Positions 10,801-21,233 of a stretch of DNA of 51,233 bases are shown piece by piece (the first letter of the stretch is position 1; every line of letters begins with the position of its first letter). The notes under the pieces are model-generated. The model was not told the origin of the DNA. It saw nothing but the letters and a program-made list of their open reading frames with translations, and did not search any database. Origin of the DNA: Nemertoderma westbladi (taxonomy: Eukaryota > Xenacoelomorpha > Nemertodermatida > Nemertodermatidae); contig JAUCBJ010005954.1 of NCBI GenBank assembly GCA_032718475.1, positions 1-51,233 of the forward strand. The letters are read 5' to 3'. Both the position numbers and the translations under genes were made by a program.

Positions 10801-13800
10801 AAAATCAGTTGTCCCTTACGTGACAAGACCATAAACAACTGTAAATTTTATCACCCCAAGTGGCAAATATATAGAAAACCTATATATTGTTGGGAAGCTT
10901 AGATGTTTTGCGTTATTTTCCGATATATTTCAGGCCATAATATTCATGTTGAACCATTTGAGATCGATATATAAAATGGGCATGGATTTTTCTATTTTTG
11001 TGTCACATCTGTAACATTTACGTCTAGAATCTGAAGTAGTAACTGTAGGTTTTCAGTTTTGATATATCTAGAATCTACAGGGTTTCTAACATATATAGGC
11101 CAAATATTACATACAAAGGGTAAGGTAATCTGATTTGGGAAGCATTTATGTTTAACAAAGTCAATATTGAAAGCATAAACGTCCATATCTGTAACGCTAC
11201 AAATGTGGCCATAGATTTTGATAATATTAATCTCATACAAGTATAATGGTACGTGTGGAAAGGCAATTTGAATTTATGCCGCATCAACCCCAAGAGTTAA
11301 TGTGATAAATAAACACCTAGGATGTATGGCAGTGGTAAGCGTTTTTGTCAACCATCTGTAACGCGTCACCGTTACAGTGCAGTGCGTTACAGATAGGGCA
11401 TGTCTCATCTGTAACGCAAGATATAACCAGTTATCGATGCGTTACAGACTGTAGGTTTTCAGTCATATCTATATGACAGTCCTATCTGTAACGGAGGGTC
11501 ATCCTGAAATACAATAAGGCATCACTGACAATATTTGAATGCCTACGCGTTTGATACGTTCTTCGTCTTCTTACTGACATCCTAACTGCATGGTAATGTG
11601 GTAGTGTAAGATGGGTAAGTGTTACTGGATTCTCCCGTAAGGGGAGTAAAACACGGATTCATGTTTATCTCTATCCGGGAAGAGGTGATTGTGGATTCTG
11701 GGGAGTAAAGCGCAAATTCACTTCACATATGAAATTTTATGAATCCAGAGCTTCTGGGTCCGTGGTAAATAATTTAGGAATTAATTGCAAATATATACAA
11801 TCTCCATCTTATAAATTTTAAAAGTAGGCCTTTAAATAAAATGTGCTTTTTGCAGAATTTCGCTTTATTTCGTTTAGAATTGTAGAAGATACATTTCCTA
11901 CAAACAGTGTTTTTTTTAACATACAATATATTGTGCAGACGGTCCTTTGCCCTGTTTCGTTTTGCGTTTTTCGTTATTAGGCTTCCCTGCATAGGCGCGT
12001 AATTTATTACAACAATGCTGATAGCAATGATCCTCATAGCATATAAAAGGCCTATGCCCTATATTTTACTATCAATTTCTAAATCATTGGCTTAACATCA
12101 CTCACTGACTTACATGAAGGACTTGTGCACTACTTATATTATTGTGATAAGTTTAGTCAGATCCGTTTATTGGATGTGGTAATAGACGTCTCTGAATCAG
12201 TTGCAGAGAAACGCCAGGGAGCGGTTAAATAAGTACAGAGGAAAAATGGACCGCGGTTCTTATACAGAGTATTTTAAACAAGCATATAAAAAGCGGCGCG
12301 ATAGAGAAAATTTAAAACGGGATATAAAAAAATTGTGTAAAACAAGATTATCGGTTACACAGAAAAATGTTAATTAAAAACGTTTTCTATTTATTGGAAA
12401 TCATGTGTATTAAGTACATATAATTTAGTGGATGCGATGGTTATGGGCAGATATCGCTGTTTGTTACAGATGTTTGTCCAATAAATTACCTTATTGTCGA
12501 AGCAATAAGTTATAAATACTGCAAAATCCATATAACATAATTACCGTTACAGATGGCCGTTACAGACGTTTGTCCCAAAAATGTCATCACTGTAATGCGT
12601 TACAGTGGTAGACAAAAACGTTACAGATATGACATTAGTTTTTGCCATATATCTCCCTTTGAGCAGCGCGTCATGCTCTCCCTCTACCATCACAAGATTC
12701 GCAATGAAATTATCTTTCGAATGGTGTATGGTATGGCACTAATTTCCGACAAAAATTTTTTGGTCAATTTGTACCCCTTTTTGGCCACTTTTAAGCTTAT
12801 TGACCCTTATGTACAGTATCTATGTAACTATATATGATTGTATTGACTAAGTTAAACATAATTAATAAAACAAGATACATAATAATGCAATGAGAGAAAG
12901 TAGTCCTATGAAAGATATATATTATATATATATATATTTGAAACAATGAGAATAAGTGAAAGAAAAACAGGACAAATTAGATATATTATATATAACCAAC
13001 CGCAAGCACAAAATGTGAAATAAATAAAATGTAGGTAGATGCAATGATAAATATGATAAATATGTCCGTGTTAATGTGTATTACGTAATTTACTAATAAA
13101 TATCCCATCTACATTTAACAACGGACACCTAACGCTCCGCCCCCCATTATGCTAAAGAGTGAAGCAGTAGGGAAGTACATATAAATATATATTCTGCTCG
13201 AGTATTGCTGCCAGGTGGTATCTAATAAATTATTAATTGGGTTTGAACTGATATGCAACTGTAATAAATAATATAATAGGGTTTTTGTTCAGAAATGAAA
13301 TAATATTTACTGTATAAGGTATCGGGCAAATAGCTATTAATTAAATATATTTATATATTATGTTTTAGGGATAAAGTCGAATTTCTTTAAACCGAAGGAT
13401 AATTCTGGTGGCAGTTCAGGTGGTAGTTGGTCTCTTTCTGATGCTCTGTCTCAAGTACCACAGTACAGAAGTCTGGAATCAGTTCAACCAAGTTAGTTAG
13501 CGAACACAAACAGTATAATTAAGTCTTAGACCTTTTAACAAGTTTGTTACCGTACCTAAGTACATGCTATGGATGTCCAGGACATTGCTTTCGCCGTGAG
13601 GACTAGCCTGTGCACCATCATGTGGTTTGGCAGACTCGTGGAGGAAATAAGCGTGGGGGACAGCCCATGACTTTCTTAAGACGCATCTTAAAGGGAGACA
13701 CGGGGGGAAACTTGGACGGAAATCCTGTCTCGCCGAATTCATATCCCGTCTCAATGTTAAATTATAAATTAATAGAAAGGAGCAGGTTGCAGTGGCACGT

Positions 13801-15174
13801 TATTCTAACCAAAACAATAAACGAAAGTCAATTGAACAGTCAACTTGGGAGTAATCAGCTGTTATTTGTGTCGATTTTCCCCCGGAGATGTATAAATTTT
13901 GATTTCGTCGAAAGTCCCTCCCCCTATCAGGATAATCTCGCGGTCGAAAGCAATGTCCTGCAAAGCGGAGGCGGCTTTGTTCTAGTGTCAAGCTTGGGGG
14001 AACCAATTAGACACCTCCAATGTTATATAGTGTCTGGTTGGAGATGTTTGCATTGTACTTGAGACAATGAACCCGGCGTAGCATTCTTGTGAATGTGCCA
14101 TCCAGAGATTTGGTTTCCTCAGCAGTTAGAGCCCAGCATGGACTGGAACTACTGCTGCTCTAAATAATCGGACCTTAAGTTTCCGATTAATTCTCGGTGA
14201 CTTCCAAATTCTGGAAAGCCTATTCAAGGCTTCCCATGCCTTTCCCTTACGTATTCGAAGGTCCTCACCTGACTTCCGGATCCATGATCCCAGGTAACAG
14301 AAATCGTCCACATGCTCAAGCATACCATCCTTTGAGCTTATGATTATCCGGTCAGATACTTGCTGAGGACTCTCAAAGTTAATTGTCAAAATTTTGGTCT
14401 TTTTGAGTTAATAAAAAGACCAACACTATAAACAGCCCGTTCTAATGAGCTGAGGAGCCGTTGGTCTCCCTCTAGTGATTGTGAGAGTACTCCTAAGTCA
14501 TCAGCAAAGTCTAGATCAGTTAGGTACTTGGCAGGATTTCCTCGACTTCTGGAGCCAGTAGGTGGAGTTATCATCACACCATCATCATTATAATGATCTA
14601 AGGACATGCGTAGAACATAGTCAACCACAATTATGAACAAGAATGGCGCATTAGTTACAACATGCACTTTAATATATTCTACAATTCAATAAGTATAATG
14701 AACATACTTAGTTAGGCTTATTGTTTATTTTTAGGTTCGGCGTTCACTTCCAATCATTCATTGGCTGTTAACCGCGGCTCCCCTATAGACGATAACATAT
14801 TACTCAACCAATCGATTGGATCCAACGCTGTGGAAAATCCCAGCTACCTCCAGCAACATTCCGGGTGCCATGACAACATAGACTTTATGCCCAGCCCGCA
14901 CGACGAACCTGTTAGGCAGTGGCCGCACGACGAACCGGTTAGGCAGTGGCCGCAAAACGTCGTTCCCATCGATACTCGGGGTAACTCGTGCAACACGTCT
15001 CCTATTCATAAACCATGCGAACATCCACCGCTGTTGGCGTCATTCGGACAGACTCAAGTCCCACACGCTGAGTATGACGCATACGATAATCACCTGGACT
15101 ACCTTAGCGTCGCCGATACAGACTCTTTTCTTCCTCGGCCTTTCAGCAATGCTACGTACCACGTTGATACATGA
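4819..15174 (+). CDS. Unrecognised multi-exon gene, C-terminal part: possible tyrosine-phosphorylated receptor tail or adaptor (seven exons, spliced)
   Basis: Exons 4819-4896, 5654-5731, 6101-6376, 8277-8438, 8575-8674, 13369-13491 and 14735-15174 all have AG acceptors and GT donors. Their phases (0,0,0,0,1,1) join without any stop into about 418 residues ending at TGA 15172-15174. The product is rich in Ser, Pro, Asn and Gln. Motifs: YMND (Grb2 SH2-type, pYxN) in exon 3; SLVDSEAYLKPQ in exon 4; PPALPPK (SH3 ligand type) in exon 5; NPSY (PTB/endocytic type) and LDYLSV in exon 7. No membrane segment, signal peptide or enzyme domain is visible, so 5' exons are probably missing, or the protein starts at Met6 of the first exon listed. 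SLVDSEAYLKPQ and NPSYL recall ErbB-family tails (DAEEYLxPQ, ENPEYL), but no kinase domain is present, so this remains a guess. The gene is head to head with VPS13B. Confidence 0.7.
5372..5425 (+). other. Degenerate tRNA-like sequence (tRNA-Thr-like, probably a SINE or pseudogene remnant)
   Basis: A good B box GGTTCGAATCC lies at 5407-5417 inside a near-complete T arm (one mismatch in the stem). It is preceded by an anticodon-like loop TTTGTAA that would read TGT. The A box and acceptor stem are not recognisable, so this is not called a functional tRNA. It lies in the intron between the first two exons seen of the plus-strand gene. Confidence 0.3.
5654..5731 (+). CDS. Exon 2 seen of the unrecognised plus-strand gene
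   Basis: Acceptor TTTATTCCTTAG ending at 5653, donor CAG|GTAACA after 5731, 26 codons in phase 0: QQVEMVLDKLG at the start, then NYLEFRKTSG. The first half looks helical and charged. It has the same length (78 bp) as the preceding exon. Confidence 0.65.
6101..6376 (+). CDS. Exon 3 seen of the unrecognised plus-strand gene
   Basis: Acceptor GGTTCACTAG at 6091-6100, donor GAG|GTTAGG after 6376, 92 codons in phase 0. It opens TQSTDNYYMNDCNW, giving a Grb2-type YMND site, followed by a basic and Ser-rich segment with RRLSRTD and RSLSRS, which look like basophilic kinase or 14-3-3-type sites. A 91-codon frame exists on the opposite strand over the same DNA. The plus-strand reading is preferred because its splice sites and phase join the neighbouring exons. 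Confidence 0.68.
6377..8276. other. Intron with a minisatellite; otherwise nothing recognised
   Basis: AT-rich intron of the plus-strand gene. Apart from the 22-bp minisatellite at 7451-7742 I see no supported feature. Short frames at 6462-6692 and 6899-7111 lack coding character. Confidence 0.5.
7451..7742. repeat. 22-bp minisatellite, about 13 copies
   Basis: Tandem units with core TGCCGTTTGTTTACGGG. Units differ mainly by one base ahead of the core (TGCTG or TGATG), and a few carry CCTTTTG in place of CCGTTTG. The two spacer types partly alternate, suggesting duplication of a 44-bp dimer. Located in an intron. Confidence 0.95.
8277..8438 (+). CDS. Exon 4 seen of the unrecognised plus-strand gene
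   Basis: Acceptor TTGTTCTAG ending at 8276, donor TCC|GTAAGT after 8438, 54 codons in phase 0. It starts NDGHLSPLSSALEKEFFP and contains PEENPDSLVDSEAYLKPQ, an acidic stretch leading into a Tyr-Leu-x-Pro-Gln motif, then SSMDISMES. The YLKPQ context resembles ErbB tail phosphosites, by memory only. Confidence 0.72.
8575..8674 (+). CDS. Exon 5 seen of the unrecognised plus-strand gene
   Basis: Acceptor TTTTCTATTTAG ending at 8574, donor AGAG|GTAACT after 8674, 100 bp, phase 0 in and phase 1 out. It encodes a proline-rich segment with PPALPPKDSD, an SH3-ligand type motif, and SPPPVRR. Confidence 0.72.
8712..9544. mobile_element. Non-autonomous hAT-type DNA transposon, 833 bp, with 8-bp target duplication
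   Basis: The ends are inverted: CAGGGACGGATTA at 8712-8724 and TAATCCGTCCCTG at 9532-9544. They are flanked by a perfect 8-bp direct duplication TACATAGT at 8704-8711 and 9545-9552. The 8-bp duplication and CAGGG-type end are typical of the hAT superfamily. Subterminal GGGCCCC-rich sequence occurs at both ends, with a poly-C tract at about 8767-8788. The interior is AT-rich with no transposase frame, so the copy depended on another element for movement. It sits in an intron of the plus-strand gene. Confidence 0.88.
10605..12806. mobile_element. Element with inverted ends and dispersed CTGTAACG motifs, about 2.2 kb or larger
   Basis: A perfect 26-bp inverted pair lies at 10605-10630 and 12781-12806. 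Weaker inverted similarity continues inward: TTTGTCCGGAAG at the left against a similar TTTTGTCGGAAAT at the right, and a pair at 11335-11363 and 12598-12620. The motif CTGTAACG and its complement CGTTACAG occur exactly 11 times (11189, 11356, 11370, 11385, 11409, 11440, 11486, 12545, 12558, 12598, 12619) as two clusters. Such subterminal arrays are typical binding sites for a transposase. No transposase frame is visible and the true ends and target duplication were not found, so it is probably non-autonomous. Confidence 0.65.
13369..13491 (+). CDS. Exon 6 seen of the unrecognised plus-strand gene
   Basis: Acceptor TGTTTTAG ending at 13368, donor CCAA|GTTAGT after 13491, 123 bp, phase 1 in and 1 out. 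It encodes a Gly/Ser-rich stretch (DNSGGSSGGSWSLSDA) and QVPQYRSLESVQP. It lies 4.7 kb from the previous exon across an intron filled with transposable elements. Confidence 0.7.
13890..14667 (-). mobile_element. 5'-truncated non-LTR retrotransposon relic (reverse transcriptase)
   Basis: On the minus strand, APFLFIIVVDYVLRM (about 14610-14650) leads to LTDLDFADDLGVLSQ (about 14481-14525), where FADD replaces the YADD catalytic box. After a frameshift near 14388 it continues with VDDFCYLGSWIRKSGED (about 14260-14310) and KAWEALNRLSRIWKS. A further segment RLRFAGHC near 13960 is the usual C-terminal part of endonuclease-reverse transcriptases of this type. The first several hundred residues are absent, as in 5'-truncated insertions. 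The clade is not resolved. It is antisense within an intron of the plus-strand gene. Confidence 0.82.
14735..15174 (+). CDS. Last exon of the unrecognised plus-strand gene
   Basis: Acceptor TTTATTTTTAG ending at 14734, phase 1 in, stop TGA at 15172-15174. It encodes 146 residues including VENPSYLQQ (NPXY type), DAYDNHLDYLSV and the C-terminus ATYHVDT. A 27-bp in-frame tandem duplication at 14896-14949 gives HDEPVRQWP twice; the copies differ by one synonymous base (CCT/CCG). Local GC is higher than in the flanking intron, as expected for coding DNA. Confidence 0.8.
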
Positions 15175-15574
15175 CGGTAGCACATTGATACGCAACCGTT
15201 TAATGTTTCTACATGATGTGATAAATAGCCGTTGTATCTAAATAGTGGTCAACTCTCATTCAAGAATGAGGATAGCAGATCCCTGATCAGTTGACTAACT
15301 CTATGTCATAGAGACTATTGTTACACTAATTTTGTGTAAAATGTTGATGCAGTCATTCTAACATTCATTCCAGCTTTTCCACTGTTTCTGAATGTTGTAT
15401 TTTTCAATAAATTAGACTATTAATTTATTTGATATTTCGTATAATCTGGACGTTTTGCTGCGGTGTTACATCTTTACCTCAGAGCAGAAAATGCCTCTTC
15501 TGAGTTTCCGATAAACTTTTAACACCTTCATGGCTTGTCATTTATATTGTTCTTTTTGTTTATTTATTAATAAA
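15175..15574 (+). terminator. Probable 3' UTR with two polyadenylation signals
   Basis: After the stop codon come AATAAA at 15406-15411 and a second AATAAA at 15569-15574. Either could end the transcript of the plus-strand gene. No other feature is seen here. Confidence 0.6.
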
Positions 15575-15744
15575 GAATTTATACTATATGGAACAGCTAC
15601 TTTAGACCCCCAACTCTCAGCTATTTCTTAACGATACTGTGATGTTTTTAGCTGTACAAGGATGCTTGTGGGGCGAGCCACGAAGTTGGCGGAGCCTTAG
15701 CGAATTGACACTGTTAGGGGGTGGGTCAATTTATGCAAATAGTT

Positions 15745-15790
15745 GTCGTCGTCGTCGTTGTCGTCGTCGTCGTCGTCGTCGTTGTCGTCG
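15745..15790. repeat. CGT/CGTCGTTGT microsatellite
   Basis: Imperfect run of GTC/CGT triplets directly before the 314-bp tandem duplication. Shorter versions recur at the start of each later copy (about 16095-16105 and 16408-16420), so the triplet tract is part of the larger repeat unit. Confidence 0.9.
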
Positions 15791-16500
15791 TTACGATTTT
15801 GACATGCTAATAACTTTGTCGGATTTAAAGCTGCCAAGTTGAAAATTTGTAGGTATCAATATGAGCAAAAGTTGAGATTTTTGAGAGACTTTCAGACACC
15901 ATCAGTGCAATGGTCTCCCGCTAGAGGGCCACATGTCTAAACATTAAATGCCTCCCATTTCTTTGCTTTTAATCTGTTTAAGCTGAAACTTGGCAGATAT
16001 GTATTAGACCATTAGCTGTGACTTTCAAAGGAGGCGAATCCATCTGCAGTTCTCCAGTCTGCCGCTAGAGGGCCAAAGGTCTGAAAGTGAAATCGTTGTT
16101 GTCGTTACGATTTTGACATGCTAATAACTTTGTCGGATTTAAAGCTGCCAAGTTGAAAATTTGTAGGTATCAATATGAGCAAAAGTTGAGATTTTTGAGA
16201 GACTTTCAGACACCATCAGTGCAATGGTCTCCCGCTAGAGGGCCACATGTCTAAACATTAAATGCCCTCCCATTTCTTTGCTTTTAATCCGTTTAAGCTG
16301 AAACTTGGCAGATATGTATTAGACCATTAGCTGTGACTTTCAAAGGAGGCGAATCCATCTGCAGTTCTCCAGTCTGCCGCTAGAGGGCCAAATGTCTGAA
16401 AGTGAAATCGTTGTCGTCGTTATGATATTGACATGCTTATAACTTTGTCGAATTTAAAGCTGCCAAGTTGAAAATTTGTTTTGTTGAAAATCAGTTCAAC
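15791..16500. repeat. Tandem duplication of about 314 bp, two full copies and one degenerate partial copy
   Basis: The sequence beginning TTACGATTTTGACATGCTAA at 15791 restarts at 16105 nearly unchanged, and a diverged third start (TTATGATATTGACATGC) lies at 16420. Each unit contains two related halves marked by CCGCTAGAGGGCCA and by TTTAAGCTGAAACTTGGCAG. More degenerate versions of the half-unit continue to about 16830 (CCGCTATAGGAC, CCGCTATACGAC, CCGCTAGAGTCAG). No protein frame. Confidence 0.85.
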
Positions 16501-16619
16501 AGTCACCCGCTATAGGACTACTTTATGCCTGAAAGTGAATAGATTCTCCCGTCTCATTGATTTTAATCAGTTTAAGCTGAATCTTGCCATATATTCTGGA
16601 CCACATGCTGCGTCTTTGT

Positions 16620-16640
16620 GGGGGGGGGGGGGGGGGGGGG
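16620..16640. repeat. Poly-G tract, 21 bases
   Basis: Uninterrupted run of 21 G within the degenerate part of the 314-bp repeat zone. Length is likely unreliable in any sequencing read. Confidence 0.9.
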
Positions 16641-17750
16641 AGATTTAATCGGTCTGCCGCTATACGACGAAATTTCTGAAAGTGAGATCCGTCTCTCATT
16701 TCGTTATCCGTTATTCAAGATGAAACTTGGCCGATGTACGTATGTACTATTCATCCATAGGCTGTGTCTTTGTGGGGCTGGAGACCCTAATCCATCTTCA
16801 GTTCTCACTATACCGCTAGAGTCAGAAATGTCTGAATAGAAATGAAAGAGGTAAAAAGTGATTAGGCGAAATCTGCTTAAAATTTGCTAATACAGTAATA
16901 CTTTCGAATTAGTACTTAAATTAAATTTAAGTCACGTGCTGCGCGAAGGCCCCACTTCGTGTACTTCCTGTACTGCGATGTTTTTACAGAAAATAAATGA
17001 AGTGCTGGGCCGATATATGGAGTATAAGTAAGATTTTGTCACTATTATTTCGGTTGACCGGAAATATCTGCCCAATATTAATGCGAGCAAGAGGTGTGAT
17101 TTGAAATGTGCAGATATTATGTTCGGATAGCGTTCAGTGTAGCGGAGCCGAGTGTTCGGGTAGCATTGGGTGTGGCGAGGTTGGTAATGGGAGTGGAGAG
17201 GTTGGTAATGGGTGTGGCGAGGTTGGTAATGGGAGTGGCGAGGTTGGTAATGGGAGTGGAGAGGTTGGTAATGGGTGTGGCGAGGTTGGTAATGGGAGTG
17301 GAGAGGTTGGTAATGGGTGTGGCGAGGTTGGTAATGGGAGTGGCGAGGTTGGTAATGGGAGTGGCGAGGTTGGTAATGGGAGTGGCGAGGTAGGTAGTGG
17401 GAGTGGCGAGGTTGATAATGAGAATGGCGAGGTTGGTAATGGGAGTGGCGAGGTTGGTAATGGGAGTGGCGAGGTTGGTAATGGGAGTGGCAAGGTTGGT
17501 AATGGGAGTGGTGAGGTTGGTAATGAGAGTGGCATGGTAGGTAGTGGGAGTGGCGAGGTTGACGATTAGAGTGGAGAGGTTGGTAATGGGAGTGGCGAGG
17601 TTGGTAATGGGAGTGGCGAGGTTGGTAATGGGAGTGGCAAGGTTGGTAATGGGAGTGGCGAGGTTGGTAATGGGAGTGGCATGGTAGGTAGTGGGAGTGG
17701 CGTGGTAGGTAATGGGAGTGGCGAGGTTGGTAATGGGAGTGGCGAGGTTG

Positions 17751-17905
17751 GTAATTGGAGGGTTTGGGGTAGTACTGGCTGTGGCGGGGTTGGTAATGGG
17801 TGTGGCGGGGTTGGTAATGGTGTGGCGAGATTGGTAATTGGAGTGGCGAGGTTGGTAATGGGAGTGTTTGGGGTGGTGTTGACTGTGGCGGGGCTGGTAA
17901 TGGGA
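17751..17905. repeat. Diverged module inside the minisatellite, recurring five times
   Basis: A block of about 150 bp opens with ATTGGAGGGTTTGGGGTAGT and contains GTGTTTGGGGTGGTGTTGACTG near its end. It departs from the 21-bp consensus. Nearly identical blocks begin near 18569, 19029, 20095 and 23936. They mark larger units copied as a whole. Only the first copy is given as coordinates. Confidence 0.8.
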
Positions 17906-20900
17906 GTAGCGAGGTTGTTAATGGGAGTGGCGAGGTTGGTAATGGTAGTGGCGAGGTTGGTAATGGGAGTGGCGAGGTTGGTAATGGGCGTGGCGAGGTT
18001 GTAATGGAAGTGGCGAGGTTGGTAATGGGAGTGGCGAGGTTGGTAATGAGAGTGGAGAGGTTGGTAATGGCAGTGGCATGGTAGGTAGTGGGCGTGGCGT
18101 GGTAGGTAATGGGAGTGGCGAGGTAGGTAATGGGAGTGGCGAGGTTGTTAATGGGAGAGTTTGGGGTAGTATTGGCTGTGGCGGGGTTGGTAATGTGTGT
18201 GGCGAGGTTTGTAATGAGAGTGGCATGGTAGGTAGTGGGAGTGGCGTGGTAGGTAATGGGACTGGCGAGGTTGGTAATGGGAGTGGCGAGGTTGACGATT
18301 AGAGTGGCGAAGTTGGTAATGGGAGTGGCGAGGTTGAAAATGAGAGTGGCGAGGTTGGTAATGGGAGTGGCGAGGTTGACGATTAGAGTGGCGAAGTTGG
18401 TAATGTGTGTGGCGAGGTTGGTAATGGGAGTGGCGAGGTTGGTAGTGGGAGTGGCAAGGTTGGTAATGGGAGTGGCGAGGTTGGTAATGGGAGTGGCATG
18501 GTAGGTAGTGGGAGTGGCGTGGTAGGTAATGGGAGTGGCGAGGTTGGTAATGGGAGTGGCGAGGTTGGTAATTGGAGGGTTTGGGGTAGTACTGGCTGTG
18601 GCGGGGTTGGTAATGGGTGTGGCGGGGTTGGTAATGGTGTGGCGAGGTTGGTAATTGGAGTGGCGAGGTTGGTAATGGGAGTGTTTGGGGTGGTGTTGAC
18701 TGTGGCGGGGCTGGTAATGGGTGTGGCGAGTGTAATGAGAGTGGAGAGGTTGGTAATGGAAGTGGCGAGGACGGTAATGGTTGTGGCGTGGTAGGTAATG
18801 GGAGTGGCGTGGTAGGTAATGGGAGTGGCGAGGTTGGTAATCGGAGTGGCGAGGTTGGTAATGGGAGTGTTTTGGGTAGTATTGGCTGTGGCGGGGTTGG
18901 TAATGGGTGTGGCAAGGTTGGTAATGGGAGTGGCGAGGTTGGTAATGGGAGTGGCATGGTAGGTAGTGGGAGTGGCGTGGTAGGTAATGGGAGTGGCGAG
19001 GTTGGTAATGGGAGTGGCGAGGTTGGTAATTGGAGGGTTTGGGGTAGTACTGGCTGTGGCGGGGTTGGTAATGGGTGTGGCGGGGTTGGTAATGGTGTGG
19101 CGAGGTTGGTAATTGGAGTGGCGAGGTTGGTAATGGGAGTGTTTGGGGTGGTGTTGACTGTGGCGGGGCTGGTAATGGGTGTGGCGAGTGTAATGAGAGT
19201 GGAGAGGTTGGTAATGGAAGTGGCGAGGACGGTAATGGTTGTGGCGTGGTAGGTAATGGGAGTGGCGTGGTAGGTAATGGGAGTGGCGAGGTTGGTAATC
19301 GGAGTGGCGAGGTTGGTAATGGGAGTGTTTTGGGTAGTATTGGCTGTGGCGGGGTTGGTAATGGGTGTGGCATGGTAGGTAGTGGGAGTGGCGTGGTTTT
19401 TAATGAGAGTGGCGAGGTTGGTAATGGGAGTGGCGAGGTTGGTATTGGGAGTGGCTAGGTTGGTAATGGGAGTGGCATGGTAGGTAGTGGGAGTGGCGTG
19501 GTAGGTAATGGAAGCGGCGAGGTTGGTAATGGGAGTGGCGAGGTTGGTAATGGGAGTGGCATGGTAGGTGATGGGAGTGGCGAGGTTGGTAATGGGAGTG
19601 CCGAGGTTGGTAATGGCAGTGGCAAGGTTGGTAATGGGAGTGGCGAGGTTGGTAATGGGAGTGGCATGGTAGGTAGTGGGAGTGGCGTGGTTTGTAATGG
19701 GAGTGGCGAGGTTGGTAATGGGAGTGGCATGGTAGGTAGTGGGAGTGGCGTGGTTTGTAATGTGAGAGGCGAGGTTGGTAATGGAAGTGGCGAGGTTGGT
19801 AATGGGAGTGGCGAGGTTGGTAATGGGAGTGTTTGTGGTAGTATTGGCTGTGGCGGGGTTGGTAATGGGAGTGGCGAGGTTGTTAATGGGAGTGGCGAGG
19901 TTGGTAATGGGGGTGGCGAGGTTGGTAATGGGAGTGGCGAGGTTGATAATGGGAGTGGCGAGGTTGGTAGTGGGAGTGGCGAGGTTGGTAATGGGGGTGG
20001 CGAGGTTGGTAATGGGAGTGGCATGGTAGGTAGTGGGAGTGGCGTGGTAGGTAATGGGAGTGGCGAGGTTGGTAATGGGAGTGGCGAGGTTGGTAATTGG
20101 AGGGTTTGGGGTAGTACTGGCTGTGGCGGGGTTGGTAATGGGTGTGGCGGGGTTGGTAATGGTGTGGCAAGATTGGTAATTGGAGTGGCGAGGTTGGTAA
20201 TGGGAGTGTTTGGGGTGGTGTTGACTGTGGCGGGGCTGGTAATGGGAGTAGCGAGGTTGTTAATGGGAGTGGCGAGGTTGGTAATGGTAGTGGCGAGGTT
20301 GGTAATGGGAGTGGCGAGGTTGGTAATGGCAGTGGCAAGGTTGGTAATGGGAGTGGCGAGGTTGGTAATGGGAGTGGCATGGTAGGTAGTGGGAGTGGCG
20401 TGGTTTGTAATGGGAGTGGCGAGGTTGGTAATGGGAGTGGCATGGTAGGTGATGGGAGTGGCGAGGTTGGTAATGGGAGTGCCGAGGTTGGTAATGGCAG
20501 TGGCAAGGTTGGTAATGGGAGTGGCGAGGTTGTTAATGGGAGTGGCGAGGTTGCTAATGGGGGTGGCGAGGTTGGTAATGGGAGTGGCGAGGTTGATAAT
20601 GGGAGTGGCGAGGTTGGTAGTGGGAGTGGCGAGGTTTGTAATGGGAGTGGCGAGGTTGGTAATGTGAGTGGCGAGGTTGATAATGGGAGTGGCGAGGTTG
20701 TTAATGGGAGTGGCGAGGTTGGTAATGGGGGTGGCGAGGTTGGTAATGGGAGTGGCGAGGTTGATAATGGGGGTGGCGAGGTTGGTAATGGGAGTGGCGA
20801 GGTAGATAATGGGAGTGGCGAGGTTGGTAATGGGAGTGGCGAGGTTGATAATGGGAGTGGCGAGGTTGGTAATGGGAGTGGCGAGGTTGGTAATGGGAGT

Positions 20901-21233
20901 GGCGAGGTTGGTAATCGGAGTGGCGAGGTTGATAATGGGAGTGGCGAGGTTGGTAATGGGAGTGGCGAGGTTGCTAATGGGAGTGGCATGGTAGGTGATG
21001 GGAGTGGCGATGTTGGTAATGGGAGTGGCGAGGTTGGTAATGGGAGTGGCGAGGTTGGTAATGGGAGTGGCGAGGTTGGTAATCGGAGTGGCGAGGTTGA
21101 TAATGGGAGTGGCGATGTTGGTAATGGGAGTGGCGAGGTTGCTAATGGGAGTGGCATGGTAGGTGATGGGAGTGGCGATGTTGGTAATGGGAGTGGCGAG
21201 GTTGGTAATGGGAGTGGCGAGGTTGGTAATGGG

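Noticed and set aside
13610-14062. A 150-codon plus-strand frame
   Set aside because: Largely antisense to the 3' part of the retrotransposon relic (RLRFAGHC on the minus strand) and not joined to the flanking exons.
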